DNA of 64,000 nucleotides, from NCBI RefSeq assembly GCF_018138715.1, contig NZ_JAGSHX010000006.1, positions 8,804,001 to 8,868,000 of the forward strand. Reading direction: 5' to 3'. Position 1 is the first letter of the stretch. Every line of letters starts with the position of its first letter. The notes below the pieces were generated by a model that had not been told where the DNA came from, did not search any database, and saw only the letters and a program-made list of their open reading frames with translations. This DNA comes from Streptomyces asiaticus. Its GTDB lineage: Bacteria; Actinomycetota; Actinomycetes; Streptomycetales; Streptomycetaceae. A program made the translations under genes and the position numbers. Below, piece after piece: positions 1-8,630 of the stretch.

Positions 1-2
1 TG

Positions 3-1601
3 GCCGTCCATGCCGAGGGCTGCACCCTCCAGGCCGCCGAAGAGCTCTGCGCGGTTTCCGGGGTGTCCAGAGACCAGGTGCTCGACCTCCTGGCCCGGCT
101 GGTGGACCGCTCCCTGGTGATCCGGGTCGAGGGAACCCCCGTGCCCCGCTACCGCCTGCTGGAGTCCGTGGCGGCGTACGCGCAGGAGAAGACGGAGCGC
201 GCCGGCGAGGCGCGCCAACTGGCCACCTGCCACCTGAACCACTACGTGTCCCTCGCCGAGCGGGCACGGCCGCGTCTCCACGGCTCCGACCAACGTCGCT
301 GGCTGCTCGTCCTGGATGCGGAATCCGCCAATTTCCAGCGCGCCCTGGAAGAGGCCCGTCGCACCGGCCAGGCCCATCCGGCGCTGCGCCTGGCCAACGC
401 CCTGACCTGGTACTGGTTTCTGCGCGGTCGACTCGGCGAGGCTCTGCGCGCGATGGCGACCGCGCTCGCCATCGACGGCCCGGCACCGGAGTCCATACGG
501 GCCGAGGCGCGGACCTGGTACAGCGGGCTCGGTCTGCTGCTTGGCAAGTGCAGTGTCGATCTTCCGCGCGCCACTGAGCCCCGGGATGCCGCGGAGCTCA
601 CAGAGGGCCGGGCCAGGGCGGAGTGGTTTCTGGCCCACGCTCTGTGGAGCCTCGGGGCCCTGGCCGCCGGTGAGGAGCAGGTCAACCGGGCCCTCGCAGA
701 CTTCCGCATGCTGCGTGACGCCTGGGGGGTGGCCGCCGCGCTGGGCACCCGGGCCGCCCTCGCCATGGCCCGCGGCGATCTGGAGGCGCTGCGCGGAAAC
801 GCCACGGAGGCCCATGTGCACTTCAGTGAACTGGGCGATGCCTGGGGTCAGTTGAAGGCGGCCGAGGTGCTGAGCGTGCTCGCCGAGGTCAACGCCGACT
901 ACGAGCAGGCGGCCCGGCTGCACCGCCAGGGGCTGCGGATCGCCGAATCGCTGGAGCTGTGGTCGGAGGTGTCCCGCACCCTCTCGGGGCTGGGCCGGAT
1001 CGCCCTGCTGTCGGAGCGGTTCACCGAGGCGGACGAGCTCCACGAACGAGCCCGGCTGCTCGCGGCCGAGCAGGGCAATCGGCCGGTGGAGCAGTTCGCA
1101 GAGATGGGTCTCGCCCTCGCCGCCCGGCGTCAGGGACGCCTGGACACCGCGGAGAAACACCTGCGGCCGTGGCGCGAGTGGAACGAGCGCCGGGGCGCGT
1201 ACACCGGACTCGCCCTGGTGCTGGCCGAGCTCGGCTTCGTCGCCGAGCAGCGCGGGGACGCCGCCGCCGCGCTCTCCCTCCACCTGGACTGCCTGGCCGC
1301 CGCGCGTGCCACGGGCGACGCGCGGGCCGTGGCGCTCGCGCTGGAGGGGCTCGCCGGGGCGCATGCGCTCGCGGGGCGGCACGAGCGTGCGGCGCGGCTG
1401 CTGGGCACGGCGTCGGCGACGCGGATCCGGTCCGGCGCGCCGCTGCCCCGCGCCGAACGCGGCGATGTCGAGCGGATCTCCACGCGGGCACGGGAGGCAC
1501 TGGGGGAGGCGGCCTTCACGGCCGCCTTCACCGCCGGGGAGGCGACGGCCCACGGCGACGCGGCGAGCAAGGAGGAGGACGCGGCGGCCGCGGGCGCCTG
1601 A
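3..1601 (+). CDS. AfsR/LuxR-class transcriptional regulator, C-terminal part (5' end outside window)
   Basis: The frame is open from the first bases of the window and reads through the internal GTG at position 63, so this is the C-terminal part of a larger protein. The visible start has the winged-helix segment that follows the NTPase core of AfsR/SARP and large LuxR-type regulators (LLARLVDRSLV, then RYRLLESVAAYAQEK). It is followed by about 400 residues of Ala/Leu-rich helical repeats typical of TPR-like sensor regions, and an acidic Ala-rich tail. The DNA-binding domain and the P-loop lie outside the window, so SARP, LuxR or another output domain cannot be decided. The likely role is cytoplasmic transcription control. 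It may act on nearby genes, but nothing in the sequence shows its targets. Confidence 0.8.
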   Translation, partial: AVHAEGCTLQAAEELCAVSGVSRDQVLDLLARLVDRSLVIRVEGTPVPRYRLLESVAAYAQEKTERAGEARQLATCHLNHYVSLAERARPRLHGSDQRRWLLVLDAESANFQRALEEARRTGQAHPALRLANALTWYWFLRGRLGEALRAMATALAIDGPAPESIRAEARTWYSGLGLLLGKCSVDLPRATEPRDAAELTEGRARAEWFLAHALWSLGALAAGEEQVNRALADFRMLRDAWGVAAALGTRAALAMARGDLEALRGNATEAHVHFSELGDAWGQLKAAEVLSVLAEVNADYEQAARLHRQGLRIAESLELWSEVSRTLSGLGRIALLSERFTEADELHERARLLAAEQGNRPVEQFAEMGLALAARRQGRLDTAEKHLRPWREWNERRGAYTGLALVLAELGFVAEQRGDAAAALSLHLDCLAAARATGDARAVALALEGLAGAHALAGRHERAARLLGTASATRIRSGAPLPRAERGDVERISTRAREALGEAAFTAAFTAGEATAHGDAASKEEDAAAAGA

Positions 1602-1670
1602 CGGTCACCGCTGTCTTCAACTCGCCGCTCGCGCACCTGCGGTTCGACCCCGTCTGATTCACTCGTCGCC

Positions 1671-2516
1671 ATGGAATCCACTGGCGGGCACAGACCCATC
1701 CTGGTCATCGGTGGCACCGGCAAGACCGGCCGGCATGTGGTGGACCGTCTCCGGCGGCGCGGCAAGGAGGTGCGGGCGCTGTCCCGCTCCACCCCGGTAC
1801 CGTTCGACTGGTTCGACGAGTCCACCTGGAAGACGGCGGTCTCCGGTGCGGGCGCCGCATACCTGGTGGACGCGCAGAACGAGCACGCGGCGGAGCGGAT
1901 GCGGGCCTTCGCCCCGTTCGCGGTGGCCCAGGGCGTCGAACGGCTGGTGCTGCTCTCGGCCCGAGGTTGGGCGGACTCTGGCGACCCCGGCATGCTCGCC
2001 ACGGAGGACGCGGTGCGGGACTCCGGCGGTGCGTGGACGATTCTGCGGCCGACCTGGTTCATGCAGGGTTTCGCCGAGGACGACTTGATGCGGGCACCGG
2101 TGCTCGCCGGAGAGGTGAGGCTGCCGGCCGGGGACGGCCTGGAGCCGTTCATCGACACCGAGGACATCGCCGAGACCGCGGCCGCCGTCCTCACCCGTGA
2201 GGGAGATGAGGGGTGTACCTACGAGCTGTCCGGGCCACGTGCGCTGACCCTCGCGGAGGCGGTGGCCGCCATCGCCGAGGCGAGCGGCCGCCCGGTCCGC
2301 TATGTACCGGTGTCCGAGGAGGAGTACGTGGCGGGGCTCGTGGCCGACGGCACACCGGAGGACGCCGCCCGGTTCGTGGCCCGGCTGTGGGGATGGCTCC
2401 GGGACGGCGAGGACGCCCATCTGTCCGACGGCGTCCAGCGGGTGCTCGGCCGCGCCCCTGTTGACCTCACCGACTTCGTCCGCCGGGCCGCGGCCGCGGG
2501 GGCGTGGGCCGGCTGA
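1671..2516 (+). CDS. NmrA-like atypical SDR / NAD(P)-binding oxidoreductase
   Basis: This 281-residue protein begins with a Rossmann fold: ILVIGGTGKTG near residues 10-20 matches the GxxGxxG dinucleotide motif of atypical short-chain dehydrogenases of the NmrA/NAD(P)H-binding family. Length fits the family. The classical SDR YxxxK catalytic pair is not evident, as is common in this group, so the reaction or sensing role cannot be inferred. The ATG at 1671 is the first start after the upstream regulator (69-base gap). No strong Shine-Dalgarno is seen in front of it, but the Rossmann motif begins soon after this Met. The gene converges with the hydrolase on the opposite strand, leaving only 27 bases between the two stop codons. 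Confidence 0.8.
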   Translation: MESTGGHRPILVIGGTGKTGRHVVDRLRRRGKEVRALSRSTPVPFDWFDESTWKTAVSGAGAAYLVDAQNEHAAERMRAFAPFAVAQGVERLVLLSARGWADSGDPGMLATEDAVRDSGGAWTILRPTWFMQGFAEDDLMRAPVLAGEVRLPAGDGLEPFIDTEDIAETAAAVLTREGDEGCTYELSGPRALTLAEAVAAIAEASGRPVRYVPVSEEEYVAGLVADGTPEDAARFVARLWGWLRDGEDAHLSDGVQRVLGRAPVDLTDFVRRAAAAGAWAG

Positions 2517-2543
2517 GTCCGCGGGCGCGGCCATGCCGTACGG

Positions 2544-3383
2544 TCAGCCGCGCCCCACCCGGCGCAGGATCTCCGCCGCCACCGTCTCCGGGAACTGCTG
2601 GGGCTGCCAGTGCGACACACCCGCGAGCCGTACGGAGCGGTAGTCGCCCGTGACGTGGTGCGCGGTCTGCTCCGAGGCGAAGGCACCGACCGCCGGGTCG
2701 CGCTCGCTCCAGACGTAGGTCGTGGGCACCGTGACCGGGCCCAGCGGCTCATCGCTCAGCAGAGTACCGGCCCCGTACCACCGCAGTGCCGCCCGGAGCG
2801 TTCCCGGCGCGGTGTGGGTTCTCAGGTACCGCCGGATCTGCTCCTCGCTGAGCACACCCGCTCCCGGCTGTCGGTACCACGCCTCCAGTCGGGCCGCGCC
2901 GTCGGCGAGGAAGTCGGCCGCGGTGTTCTCGGCGCTGAGCGCCTCGATGTATCCCGAGTGCTCGCGCTGTTCGGGGTCCACCCGCAGCGCGTACCGGTAG
3001 GCGTCGAGATGGGGGAAGGCCACGGCGGTGAGGCTGCGCACCCGCTCCGGCGTCCGGGCCGCCAGATACCAGCCGACCACGGCACCCCAGTCGTGGCCCA
3101 CCACATGCGCCGACTCGATGTCCAGCGCGCTCAGGATCCCCAGCGCGTCCCCGGCCAGCTCCCGTAGCGCATACGCCCCGGTCTCCGCCGGGCGGGCGTC
3201 GGGGGAGTAGCCGCGCTGGTCGGGGGCGATGGTACGCAGCCCGGCCGGGTGCAGCACCGGGGACACCTCGCTCCACGAGAGGCGGTTGTGCGGAAAGCCG
3301 TGCAGCAGCAGTACGGGCTCGCCGTCCTCCGGGCCCGCCACATCGACGTCGAACACCAGGTCCTCGACGGGGATCCGTGTCAT
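2544..3383 (-). CDS. alpha/beta hydrolase, epoxide hydrolase-like
   Basis: This 279-residue alpha/beta hydrolase has the HGFP oxyanion motif near residue 29, DQRGYS, and the nucleophile elbow VVGHDWG near residue 97. The Asp nucleophile (rather than Ser) is the hallmark of the epoxide hydrolase and haloalkane dehalogenase branch. A candidate catalytic His lies in VSHWQ near the C-terminus. Known members hydrolyse epoxides or C-halogen bonds; the substrate here is unknown. Its start overlaps the stop of the upstream FAD monooxygenase by four bases (ATGA at 3380-3383), so the two are translationally coupled. This suggests a pathway in which a monooxygenase product, perhaps an epoxide, is opened by the hydrolase. 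That pairing is inference. Confidence 0.85.
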   Translation of the reverse strand: MTRIPVEDLVFDVDVAGPEDGEPVLLLHGFPHNRLSWSEVSPVLHPAGLRTIAPDQRGYSPDARPAETGAYALRELAGDALGILSALDIESAHVVGHDWGAVVGWYLAARTPERVRSLTAVAFPHLDAYRYALRVDPEQREHSGYIEALSAENTAADFLADGAARLEAWYRQPGAGVLSEEQIRRYLRTHTAPGTLRAALRWYGAGTLLSDEPLGPVTVPTTYVWSERDPAVGAFASEQTAHHVTGDYRSVRLAGVSHWQPQQFPETVAAEILRRVGRG

Positions 3384-4711
3384 GCCCGCACCTGCGGGAA
3401 GAGGTCCAGCGCCTGACGCACCTGGGGTGCGCGCAGCGTCCGGAACGGTTCGGTGAGGCTGATGACTCGTGCGTACGCCGCCATGACCTCGCTGTTCTCC
3501 CGCGCCACGGTGAGCAGCCGGCCGATGTAGTCCTGGACCTCCAGGACTTCGGGGGTCCTCGGGCCCTCGACGCCGGGGAAGCCCAGGTCATTGACGAGCG
3601 CCTGCTGCCACGCCTCGTCCACCGCGTCGCGGGCGAGATCGCGGAAGTAGCTGAGCGGGTCCGGCAGACCGTCACCGGCAATGTGCGCGCGCAGCACCAG
3701 CGCGCTCAGGGCCGCCACCGTCATCCCCTGTCCGTACGTGGGGTTGAAGCTGCACACCGCGTCCCCGGCGATCAGCAGCCCGGCCGGAAAGCCCTCCAGC
3801 CGCTCGTAGCGGCGGCGCAGACTGGTGGGGAACCGGTGGGAGACGGCATCGTCGAGCGGCTCTCCCTCGGTGACCGCCTCATAGATCTCGGGTGAGGGCA
3901 GCGACTTGAGGAAGGTGAGGAAGCCCTCCGGGTCGGTGGGCGGTACGTCGCCGAGGATTCCGTACGCGGTCACCAGATGGCGGTCGCCGTCGACACGGGC
4001 GCAGATCCCGCCCCGCGGATTGTCGGCCGTCGCGACGATGTCCAGGGAGAAGTCGCCGGGCGAGGGATCGGCCGCGAGGCGGTACGGGCGGGTGGTGTAC
4101 ACGAGGCCGATCCTGGTCCGTTCCTCCTCCGCCCCGGACCAGCCGGCCTCCGTCAGCCATCTGCCCGTCCGGGAGCCCCGCCCCATGGTGTCCACCACCA
4201 TGTCGGCGTCGACCGTGGTGCCCCGGCCGGCGCCATCCACCGTCCGTACGCCCGTGACCCGGCCCCCATCGGGGGAGAACCGCAGGCCGGTGGCCTCGCA
4301 CCGGTCCTGGAACCGGACGTTCGCCAGCGCCCGCACCCGGGCCCGGACGTGCCGTTCCAGGGTGGGGCGGTCGGCGGAGACGGTGAGCAGCCCGGAGTGG
4401 CTGTCGCCCATGGGCTCGCCGTCCATGATCCAGCGGACGTTGCCGGTCATGTCGCCGGTCACGACGCCGGACGCCACCAGCTCCGCCGTGATGCCGGGGA
4501 ACAGTTCCTCGGCGATCTGCTGCCCCCGGGCCAGCAGTCCGTGCACATGGCGTCCCTGTGGTACGCCCCGCCGGTGGCCGGGGAGATCGGCCAGCTCATC
4601 ACGGTCCACCACGATGACCTCGTCATAGACCTCGGACAGAACGCGGGAGACCAGCAACCCCGCCATGCTCCCGCCCAGCACCACGGCTCTTCGCCACTTC
4701 TTGTCCGCCAT
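3380..4711 (-). CDS. FAD-dependent monooxygenase/oxidoreductase
   Basis: This 443-residue flavoprotein has an N-terminal FAD-binding Rossmann motif (VVLGGSMAGLLVSRVL, residues 10-25), a VVDRD strand, and the second FAD motif LLIAGDAVCSFNPTYGQGM (about residues 312-330) of PHBH-fold group A monooxygenases. Proteins of this type hydroxylate or epoxidise small molecules using NAD(P)H and O2; the substrate is unknown. A strong AGGAGG lies at 4721-4726, nine bases before the ATG, which supports the start. The gene is first in a two-gene operon with the alpha/beta hydrolase. The 170-base space to the TetR gene must hold its promoter. Confidence 0.85.
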   Translation of the reverse strand: MADKKWRRAVVLGGSMAGLLVSRVLSEVYDEVIVVDRDELADLPGHRRGVPQGRHVHGLLARGQQIAEELFPGITAELVASGVVTGDMTGNVRWIMDGEPMGDSHSGLLTVSADRPTLERHVRARVRALANVRFQDRCEATGLRFSPDGGRVTGVRTVDGAGRGTTVDADMVVDTMGRGSRTGRWLTEAGWSGAEEERTRIGLVYTTRPYRLAADPSPGDFSLDIVATADNPRGGICARVDGDRHLVTAYGILGDVPPTDPEGFLTFLKSLPSPEIYEAVTEGEPLDDAVSHRFPTSLRRRYERLEGFPAGLLIAGDAVCSFNPTYGQGMTVAALSALVLRAHIAGDGLPDPLSYFRDLARDAVDEAWQQALVNDLGFPGVEGPRTPEVLEVQDYIGRLLTVARENSEVMAAYARVISLTEPFRTLRAPQVRQALDLFPQVRA

Positions 4712-4881
4712 GGCGGGGTGCCTCCTCTGAATTCATCACCGCTCGTCTGGGCGCCACGCGTCACGGACGACACGGTGGCCCCAGAGGACCCAGGGAAGTT
4801 AACTCCGAGCGGTCATCGGAGGCACACGGCGCGGTAATGTTCCGCTCTCAGGCGGGGGATGCGGGATTGGTCGCCCCGGTG

Positions 4882-5535
4882 TCAGCCGCTGACCGGCTCC
4901 GACTGTCCGGCGGCCGGTTCGCCGCGCCGGCTCTCGACCAGCGCGGCCAGATGCCGTCCCGCGTGCAGCAGCGGCCCCTCGCTGCGATGCACCTGACTCA
5001 GCGTCTCAGCGCCCTCCAGGGTGCTGAGCACGGTCGAGGCGAGGGCGTCGGCCTCGGTCTCATCGAAGCCCGCACGCTGGAGCCGGTCCGCGATCACGTC
5101 CTGCCATTCGCCGAGTGCCTGGACGCACGCCTCTTCTATGGCGGGGATGCGGCCGAGCGTTTCCAGCGCCGTCGTGGTGACCGGGCAGCCGTCGGCCCAG
5201 TCGGATTTCCGCAGGGACTCGGCGAGATGCCGACTGCAGTTCTCCAGTGCCTGGGCGGCGCTGTCCTCCTCACGGCCCAGGCCGGTGCGGAGCATCTCGG
5301 TGAACTCCTGTTGGCCGTGCTGGATGGCGGCGACCGCCAGCTGTTCCTTGCCGCCGGGGAAGAAGTGGTAGACGGAGCCGAGCGTGGCGCCCGCCGCACG
5401 GGCGATCAGCTTGATGCCCGTGCCCTCGTACCCCTGGCGCTGCAGCAGCCGCGAGGCGGACCTGACGATGCGCTCGCGGGTGTCGCCGGTACCGCTTGCC
5501 CCGGGGTTCTCGGCGAGCTGCGACGTGGAAGACAT
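4882..5535 (-). CDS. TetR family transcriptional repressor
   Basis: This 217-residue protein has a TetR N-terminal helix-turn-helix at about residues 20-65 (TRERIVRSASRLLQRQGYEG, then GATLGSVYHFFPGGKEQL), followed by a helical ligand domain. TetR repressors bind palindromic operators as dimers and release on ligand binding. The gene is divergent from the imine-reductase-like gene, with a 172-base intergenic region holding three copies of a GGATAGAACGATCGNTCC-like sequence. The simple reading is that it represses itself and the neighbouring reductase. The ligand is unknown. Confidence 0.9.
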   Translation of the reverse strand: MSSTSQLAENPGASGTGDTRERIVRSASRLLQRQGYEGTGIKLIARAAGATLGSVYHFFPGGKEQLAVAAIQHGQQEFTEMLRTGLGREEDSAAQALENCSRHLAESLRKSDWADGCPVTTTALETLGRIPAIEEACVQALGEWQDVIADRLQRAGFDETEADALASTVLSTLEGAETLSQVHRSEGPLLHAGRHLAALVESRRGEPAAGQSEPVSG

Positions 5536-5549
5536 GCACCCACTCTACT

Positions 5550-5625
5550 GGATAGAACGATCGCTCCAACCGGATAGAACGATCGATCCAGGCTCTGCTA
5601 GGGTCTGGATAGATCGTTCGTTCTA
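5550..5625. promoter_or_regulatory. triple operator, probable TetR binding sites
   Basis: There are two direct copies, GGATAGAACGATCGCTCC (5550-5567) and GGATAGAACGATCGATCC (5572-5589), spaced by 22 bases, about two helical turns. A third copy in the opposite orientation lies at 5607-5625. Each has GGAT/ATCC ends around an ACGATCG core and is an imperfect palindrome. They sit between the divergent TetR and reductase genes, where a TetR operator is expected. Regulator assignment is inferred from position. Confidence 0.75.
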
Positions 5626-5707
5626 CACGGCGATCCACGCCGTGCCCTGCCGTGTGTTCCCCCGCCAGGGCGCGGCAGCCCAGTCGCGAGAGATTCCGAG
5701 GAGAACC

Positions 5708-6580
5708 ATGAGCAAGCAGCCCGTCACCGTGATCGGACTGGGCCCGATGGGCCAGGCGATGGTGAGCACGTTCCTGGAGCAGGGGCACGCCGTGACGGTG
5801 TGGAACCGGACGCCCGCCAAGGCCGAGGCCCTGGTCGCCAAGGGCGCCGTCCTGGCCTCCACCGTGAGCGAGGCCCTCGCCGCCAACGAGCTGATCGTTC
5901 TCAGCCTCACCGACTACGACGCGGTCTACGCCGTCCTTGAGCAGGCGCCGGACGCCCTGTCCGGGAAGGTCATCGCCAACCTGAGCTCGGACACCCCCGA
6001 GCGGGCCCGCGAGGCCGCCAAGTGGGCGGAGCGGCACGGGGCGGTGCACATCACCGGCGGTGTGCAGGTTCCCCCGCCCATGATCGGCAAGCCGGAGTCC
6101 TCCACCTACTACAGCGGCCCGAAGGACGCCTTCGACAAGTACGAGAGCACCCTGAAGGTCCTGACCGGCGCCGACTTCCGCGGTGAGGACCCGGGTCTGG
6201 CCGCGATGTACTACCAGGCCCAGATGACCATCTTCTGGACCACGATGCTCAGCTTCTACCAGATGGTGGCGCTGGGGCAGGCCAACGGAGTCTCCGCCAA
6301 GGAACTGCTGCCGTACGCGACGATGATGACGCAGATGATGCCGCACTTCCTCGAGCTGTACGCGGGCCACGTCGACTCGGGCGAGTACCCCGGTGACGTG
6401 GACCGGCTGGCGATGGGCGCCGCCAGCGTCGACCACATCCTCCACACCCACAAGGACGCGGGCATCAGCACCGCCCTGCCCGCCGTCGTCGCGGAGATCT
6501 TCCACAAGGGCATGGACGCCGGCTTCGCCGACAACAGCTTCTCCAGCCTGATCGAGGTGCTGAAGAAGCCCAGCGCCTGA
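5708..6580 (+). CDS. NAD(P)-dependent oxidoreductase, imine reductase (IRED)/beta-HAD family
   Basis: The protein has 290 residues. GLGPMG near residues 10-15 and the VWNRTPAKAEA strand-turn form an NADPH-preferring Rossmann fold. The C-terminal half is helical and contains GLAAMYYQAQ, the region where imine reductases carry their catalytic Asp or Tyr; here Tyr appears to occupy that position. Known relatives reduce cyclic imines or iminium ions to amines. The frame stays open upstream to 5384, but GAGGAG at 5698-5703 with four bases to ATG 5708, and the position of GLGPMG, identify the start. It is divergent from a TetR gene and is probably controlled by it. A 3-hydroxyisobutyrate dehydrogenase-like activity remains possible. 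Confidence 0.8.
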   Translation: MSKQPVTVIGLGPMGQAMVSTFLEQGHAVTVWNRTPAKAEALVAKGAVLASTVSEALAANELIVLSLTDYDAVYAVLEQAPDALSGKVIANLSSDTPERAREAAKWAERHGAVHITGGVQVPPPMIGKPESSTYYSGPKDAFDKYESTLKVLTGADFRGEDPGLAAMYYQAQMTIFWTTMLSFYQMVALGQANGVSAKELLPYATMMTQMMPHFLELYAGHVDSGEYPGDVDRLAMGAASVDHILHTHKDAGISTALPAVVAEIFHKGMDAGFADNSFSSLIEVLKKPSA

Positions 6581-6629
6581 CGTCGGCGCGGGCCGGCCGC
6601 GGTGAGGTGGCGGCCGGGCCCCGTTACGC

Positions 6630-6667
6630 GGTGGCTCCCGCCGGACCGGTGTCCGGCGGGAACCACC
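6630..6667. terminator. bidirectional terminator hairpin
   Basis: A strong inverted repeat lies between the convergent reductase and amine oxidase genes. Arms TCCCGCCGGAC (6636-6646) and GTCCGGCGGGA (6651-6661) enclose a CGGT loop and are extended by GGTGG/CCACC after one mismatch. No U-tract is seen, as is usual in Streptomyces. Confidence 0.7.
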
Positions 6668-6749
6668 GCCGCGGTGCGTCTGCCCCGGTGTCACGCGGGA
6701 GGCCTGGGCCAGTCCATCAGCCGGCCCCGGGGATCACGGGCGCGGAGCC

Positions 6750-8174
6750 TCAGATGAGACCGGCCGCCTGCTCGGCCGCGCGGAGACCGGACTCGATGGC
6801 CCCTTCGATGAACGCGCCGTGCCAGCCGCGGGCGATGTCCGCCCCCGCGAAGAGAATGCGGCCGTGCGGCTGCTCGATGGCCGGGAACAGCGTGAGGAGC
6901 TGATTGGGCTTGCGCAGACCCCAGCCACCGTTGATGTATGGGGTTTTGCCCCACTCCATCACGCGGTAGTCGAGGAGCTCGGCGCCGGGGATGTAGGCGC
7001 GCACCGCCTCGAGCACCTTCGTCCGATTGCTCACGTCCAGGGACGGCCCCGCGAAGCCGACCATGATCCGGCCCTTGGACGTCTGCTGCTGCGGGATCAG
7101 CATGGGGAGCGCCGAACCCTCGGCCGCCTGCCCCTGAACGGCCGGCACCTGGCCGCGGAGCTGTATCCACACCTTGGTGGCGAGTGGCACCCCGATCCCC
7201 TGGGAGGCCGCCTGGGCGTGGGCGGTGGGCAGTCCGGGGCTGAAGGTGATGGACCGCCACGTGTTCGTGGGGGTGGCGACGACCACCACCGGGGAGGTGA
7301 ACGTCTGCCCGTTCGAGGTCTCGACCGTCACCACCCCCTTGGCTTCGGTGATCTTGGTGACCGGTGTGCTGAGCCGGACGTCCGCCTTGGACTCGTTCAG
7401 CATCGCGGTCAGCAGCGCGCCCATCCCACCGACCGGCCGCAGGGTCATGGTGGTGGTGTAGGTGCCGTAGGACCCGCCGGAGAGCTGGATCCACTGCGCC
7501 ATCCCGGTCAGTGAGCCGAGGGTGCTCTTTCCGCCCGAGTAGACCGAGGTCTCCCCGCTCAGGGTCGCCAGCTCCTCGGGTGCCAGCGATAACTTGCCGA
7601 GGCGGTCCTGTAGGGAGAGCGGGTCGACCGAGGCGAGTAGATCCTTGCGGTACAGCGGGTCGTGCGGACGCTCGAAGTACTTCTCCGACCCCTCGTAGAA
7701 GCTGTTCCACAGCGGCTCGACCACGGTCGCGGCCTGCTCCGGTGACACGGTCCGCAGACCGCTGGGCCCGGGCAGCACCACCTGCTCGGCCACCGTGTCG
7801 AGATACGTCCCGATGCCGTACCGCTTCAGCTCGGCGTGGACGAGTTCCTGCTGCGGGCCCAGCCAGGCGCCGCCCAGCTCCACCTGCTCCCCGCCGAACG
7901 TGGCGGTGAATATTCGGCCGCCGACGCGGTCGCGGGCCTCCAGCACCACGGGTTTCAGCCCGCGTGCCGCCAACTCGCGGGCCACCGTACCGCCGGCGTA
8001 GCCCGCCCCGATGACGATGGCGTCCGCCGCCGTGGCCCCCGCCGCACTCGCCCGGCCGGACGCCATCGTGCTGATGGACGCTCCGACGGCGGTGGCACCA
8101 ACTGCCTTGATCAGTCCGCGCCTGCTGAGCGGACGGCGGGTGGGCTCCGCGGGGGTGTGACTGTGATGAGACAT
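6750..8174 (-). CDS. Tat-exported FAD-dependent amine oxidase
   Basis: This 474-residue protein starts with a twin-arginine signal (SRRGLIK at about residues 17-23, then a hydrophobic Ala/Gly stretch ending ASAAGA), so it should be exported folded with its FAD. The mature part begins with the flavin monoamine oxidase dinucleotide motif (IVIGAGYAGG), followed by VVLEARDRVGGRIFT and ELGGAWLG. The C-terminal FAD contact ILFAGADIARGWHGAFIEGA is the expected final motif. Members oxidise primary or secondary amines or amino acids to imines with H2O2 release. A GAGG with eight bases to the ATG supports the start. Substrate is unknown; the imine-reductase-like gene next door suggests imine/amine chemistry in this region, which is inference. 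Confidence 0.88.
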   Translation of the reverse strand: MSHHSHTPAEPTRRPLSRRGLIKAVGATAVGASISTMASGRASAAGATAADAIVIGAGYAGGTVARELAARGLKPVVLEARDRVGGRIFTATFGGEQVELGGAWLGPQQELVHAELKRYGIGTYLDTVAEQVVLPGPSGLRTVSPEQAATVVEPLWNSFYEGSEKYFERPHDPLYRKDLLASVDPLSLQDRLGKLSLAPEELATLSGETSVYSGGKSTLGSLTGMAQWIQLSGGSYGTYTTTMTLRPVGGMGALLTAMLNESKADVRLSTPVTKITEAKGVVTVETSNGQTFTSPVVVVATPTNTWRSITFSPGLPTAHAQAASQGIGVPLATKVWIQLRGQVPAVQGQAAEGSALPMLIPQQQTSKGRIMVGFAGPSLDVSNRTKVLEAVRAYIPGAELLDYRVMEWGKTPYINGGWGLRKPNQLLTLFPAIEQPHGRILFAGADIARGWHGAFIEGAIESGLRAAEQAAGLI

Positions 8175-8630
8175 GACTTTCCTCTGCTACGTGCGTGTGT
8201 GGTGAGTCGAAGACGGTGCCCCGGAGAAAGACGCGGAGGCTTGGCAGATCAATGCCGGGACATACGCGGTCCGCGAAAGGCCCAGGGCAGGGTGGGGAAG
8301 GCTTCGGATTCACACGGCACCGATGGCGGTGAACCCCCCAGCGCCCGGCTTTGATACGTCGGACGCGATGGATGAATTAGCCGCGCGCGCAACCACGCGT
8401 GTTTCTTCAAGCCACCCCCGTGAGGCCGAATCGCCCCCGAGCCGTCTTGCCGACTCGGGATCAGTATGGAGGAACCGAGCACCGGCGGCGGCCCTGATTT
8501 CCTCACTCCGGTAATCGTCCGGTCTTCGGGCGCTCATCGCTTCGTCCCGGGCGGGTAACAACCGGTAATTCCGCGGAAAGAGAAGAGCCGGCGGGATGCC
8601 CGCCGGCTCCTGGGGAGTGCTGTCGTCCGA
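8175..8630. other. intergenic region, 456 bases
   Basis: It lies between the start of the amine oxidase and the stop of the flavoenzyme, both minus strand. It must contain the amine oxidase promoter, but I see no convincing -35/-10 pair. The only clear structure is the terminator hairpin at 8585-8609. Short ORFs on both strands here lack recognisable domains. Confidence 0.5.
8585..8609 (-). terminator. terminator of the flavoenzyme gene
   Basis: A perfect 11-base-pair stem, GAGCCGGCGGG (8585-8595) and CCCGCCGGCTC (8599-8609), with a three-base loop. It lies 21 bases past the stop of the minus-strand flavoenzyme and is followed on that strand by a short T-rich run. Confidence 0.8.

Noticed and set aside
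5384..5707. N-terminal extension of the imine-reductase-like gene
   Set aside because: This in-frame open stretch runs across the divergent TetR gene and its operators. GAGGAG and the Rossmann motif fix the start at 5708.
8310..8561. 83-residue minus-strand ORF in the 8.2-8.6 kb gap
   Set aside because: No domain, no clear ribosome binding site, and ordinary chance length for this base composition.
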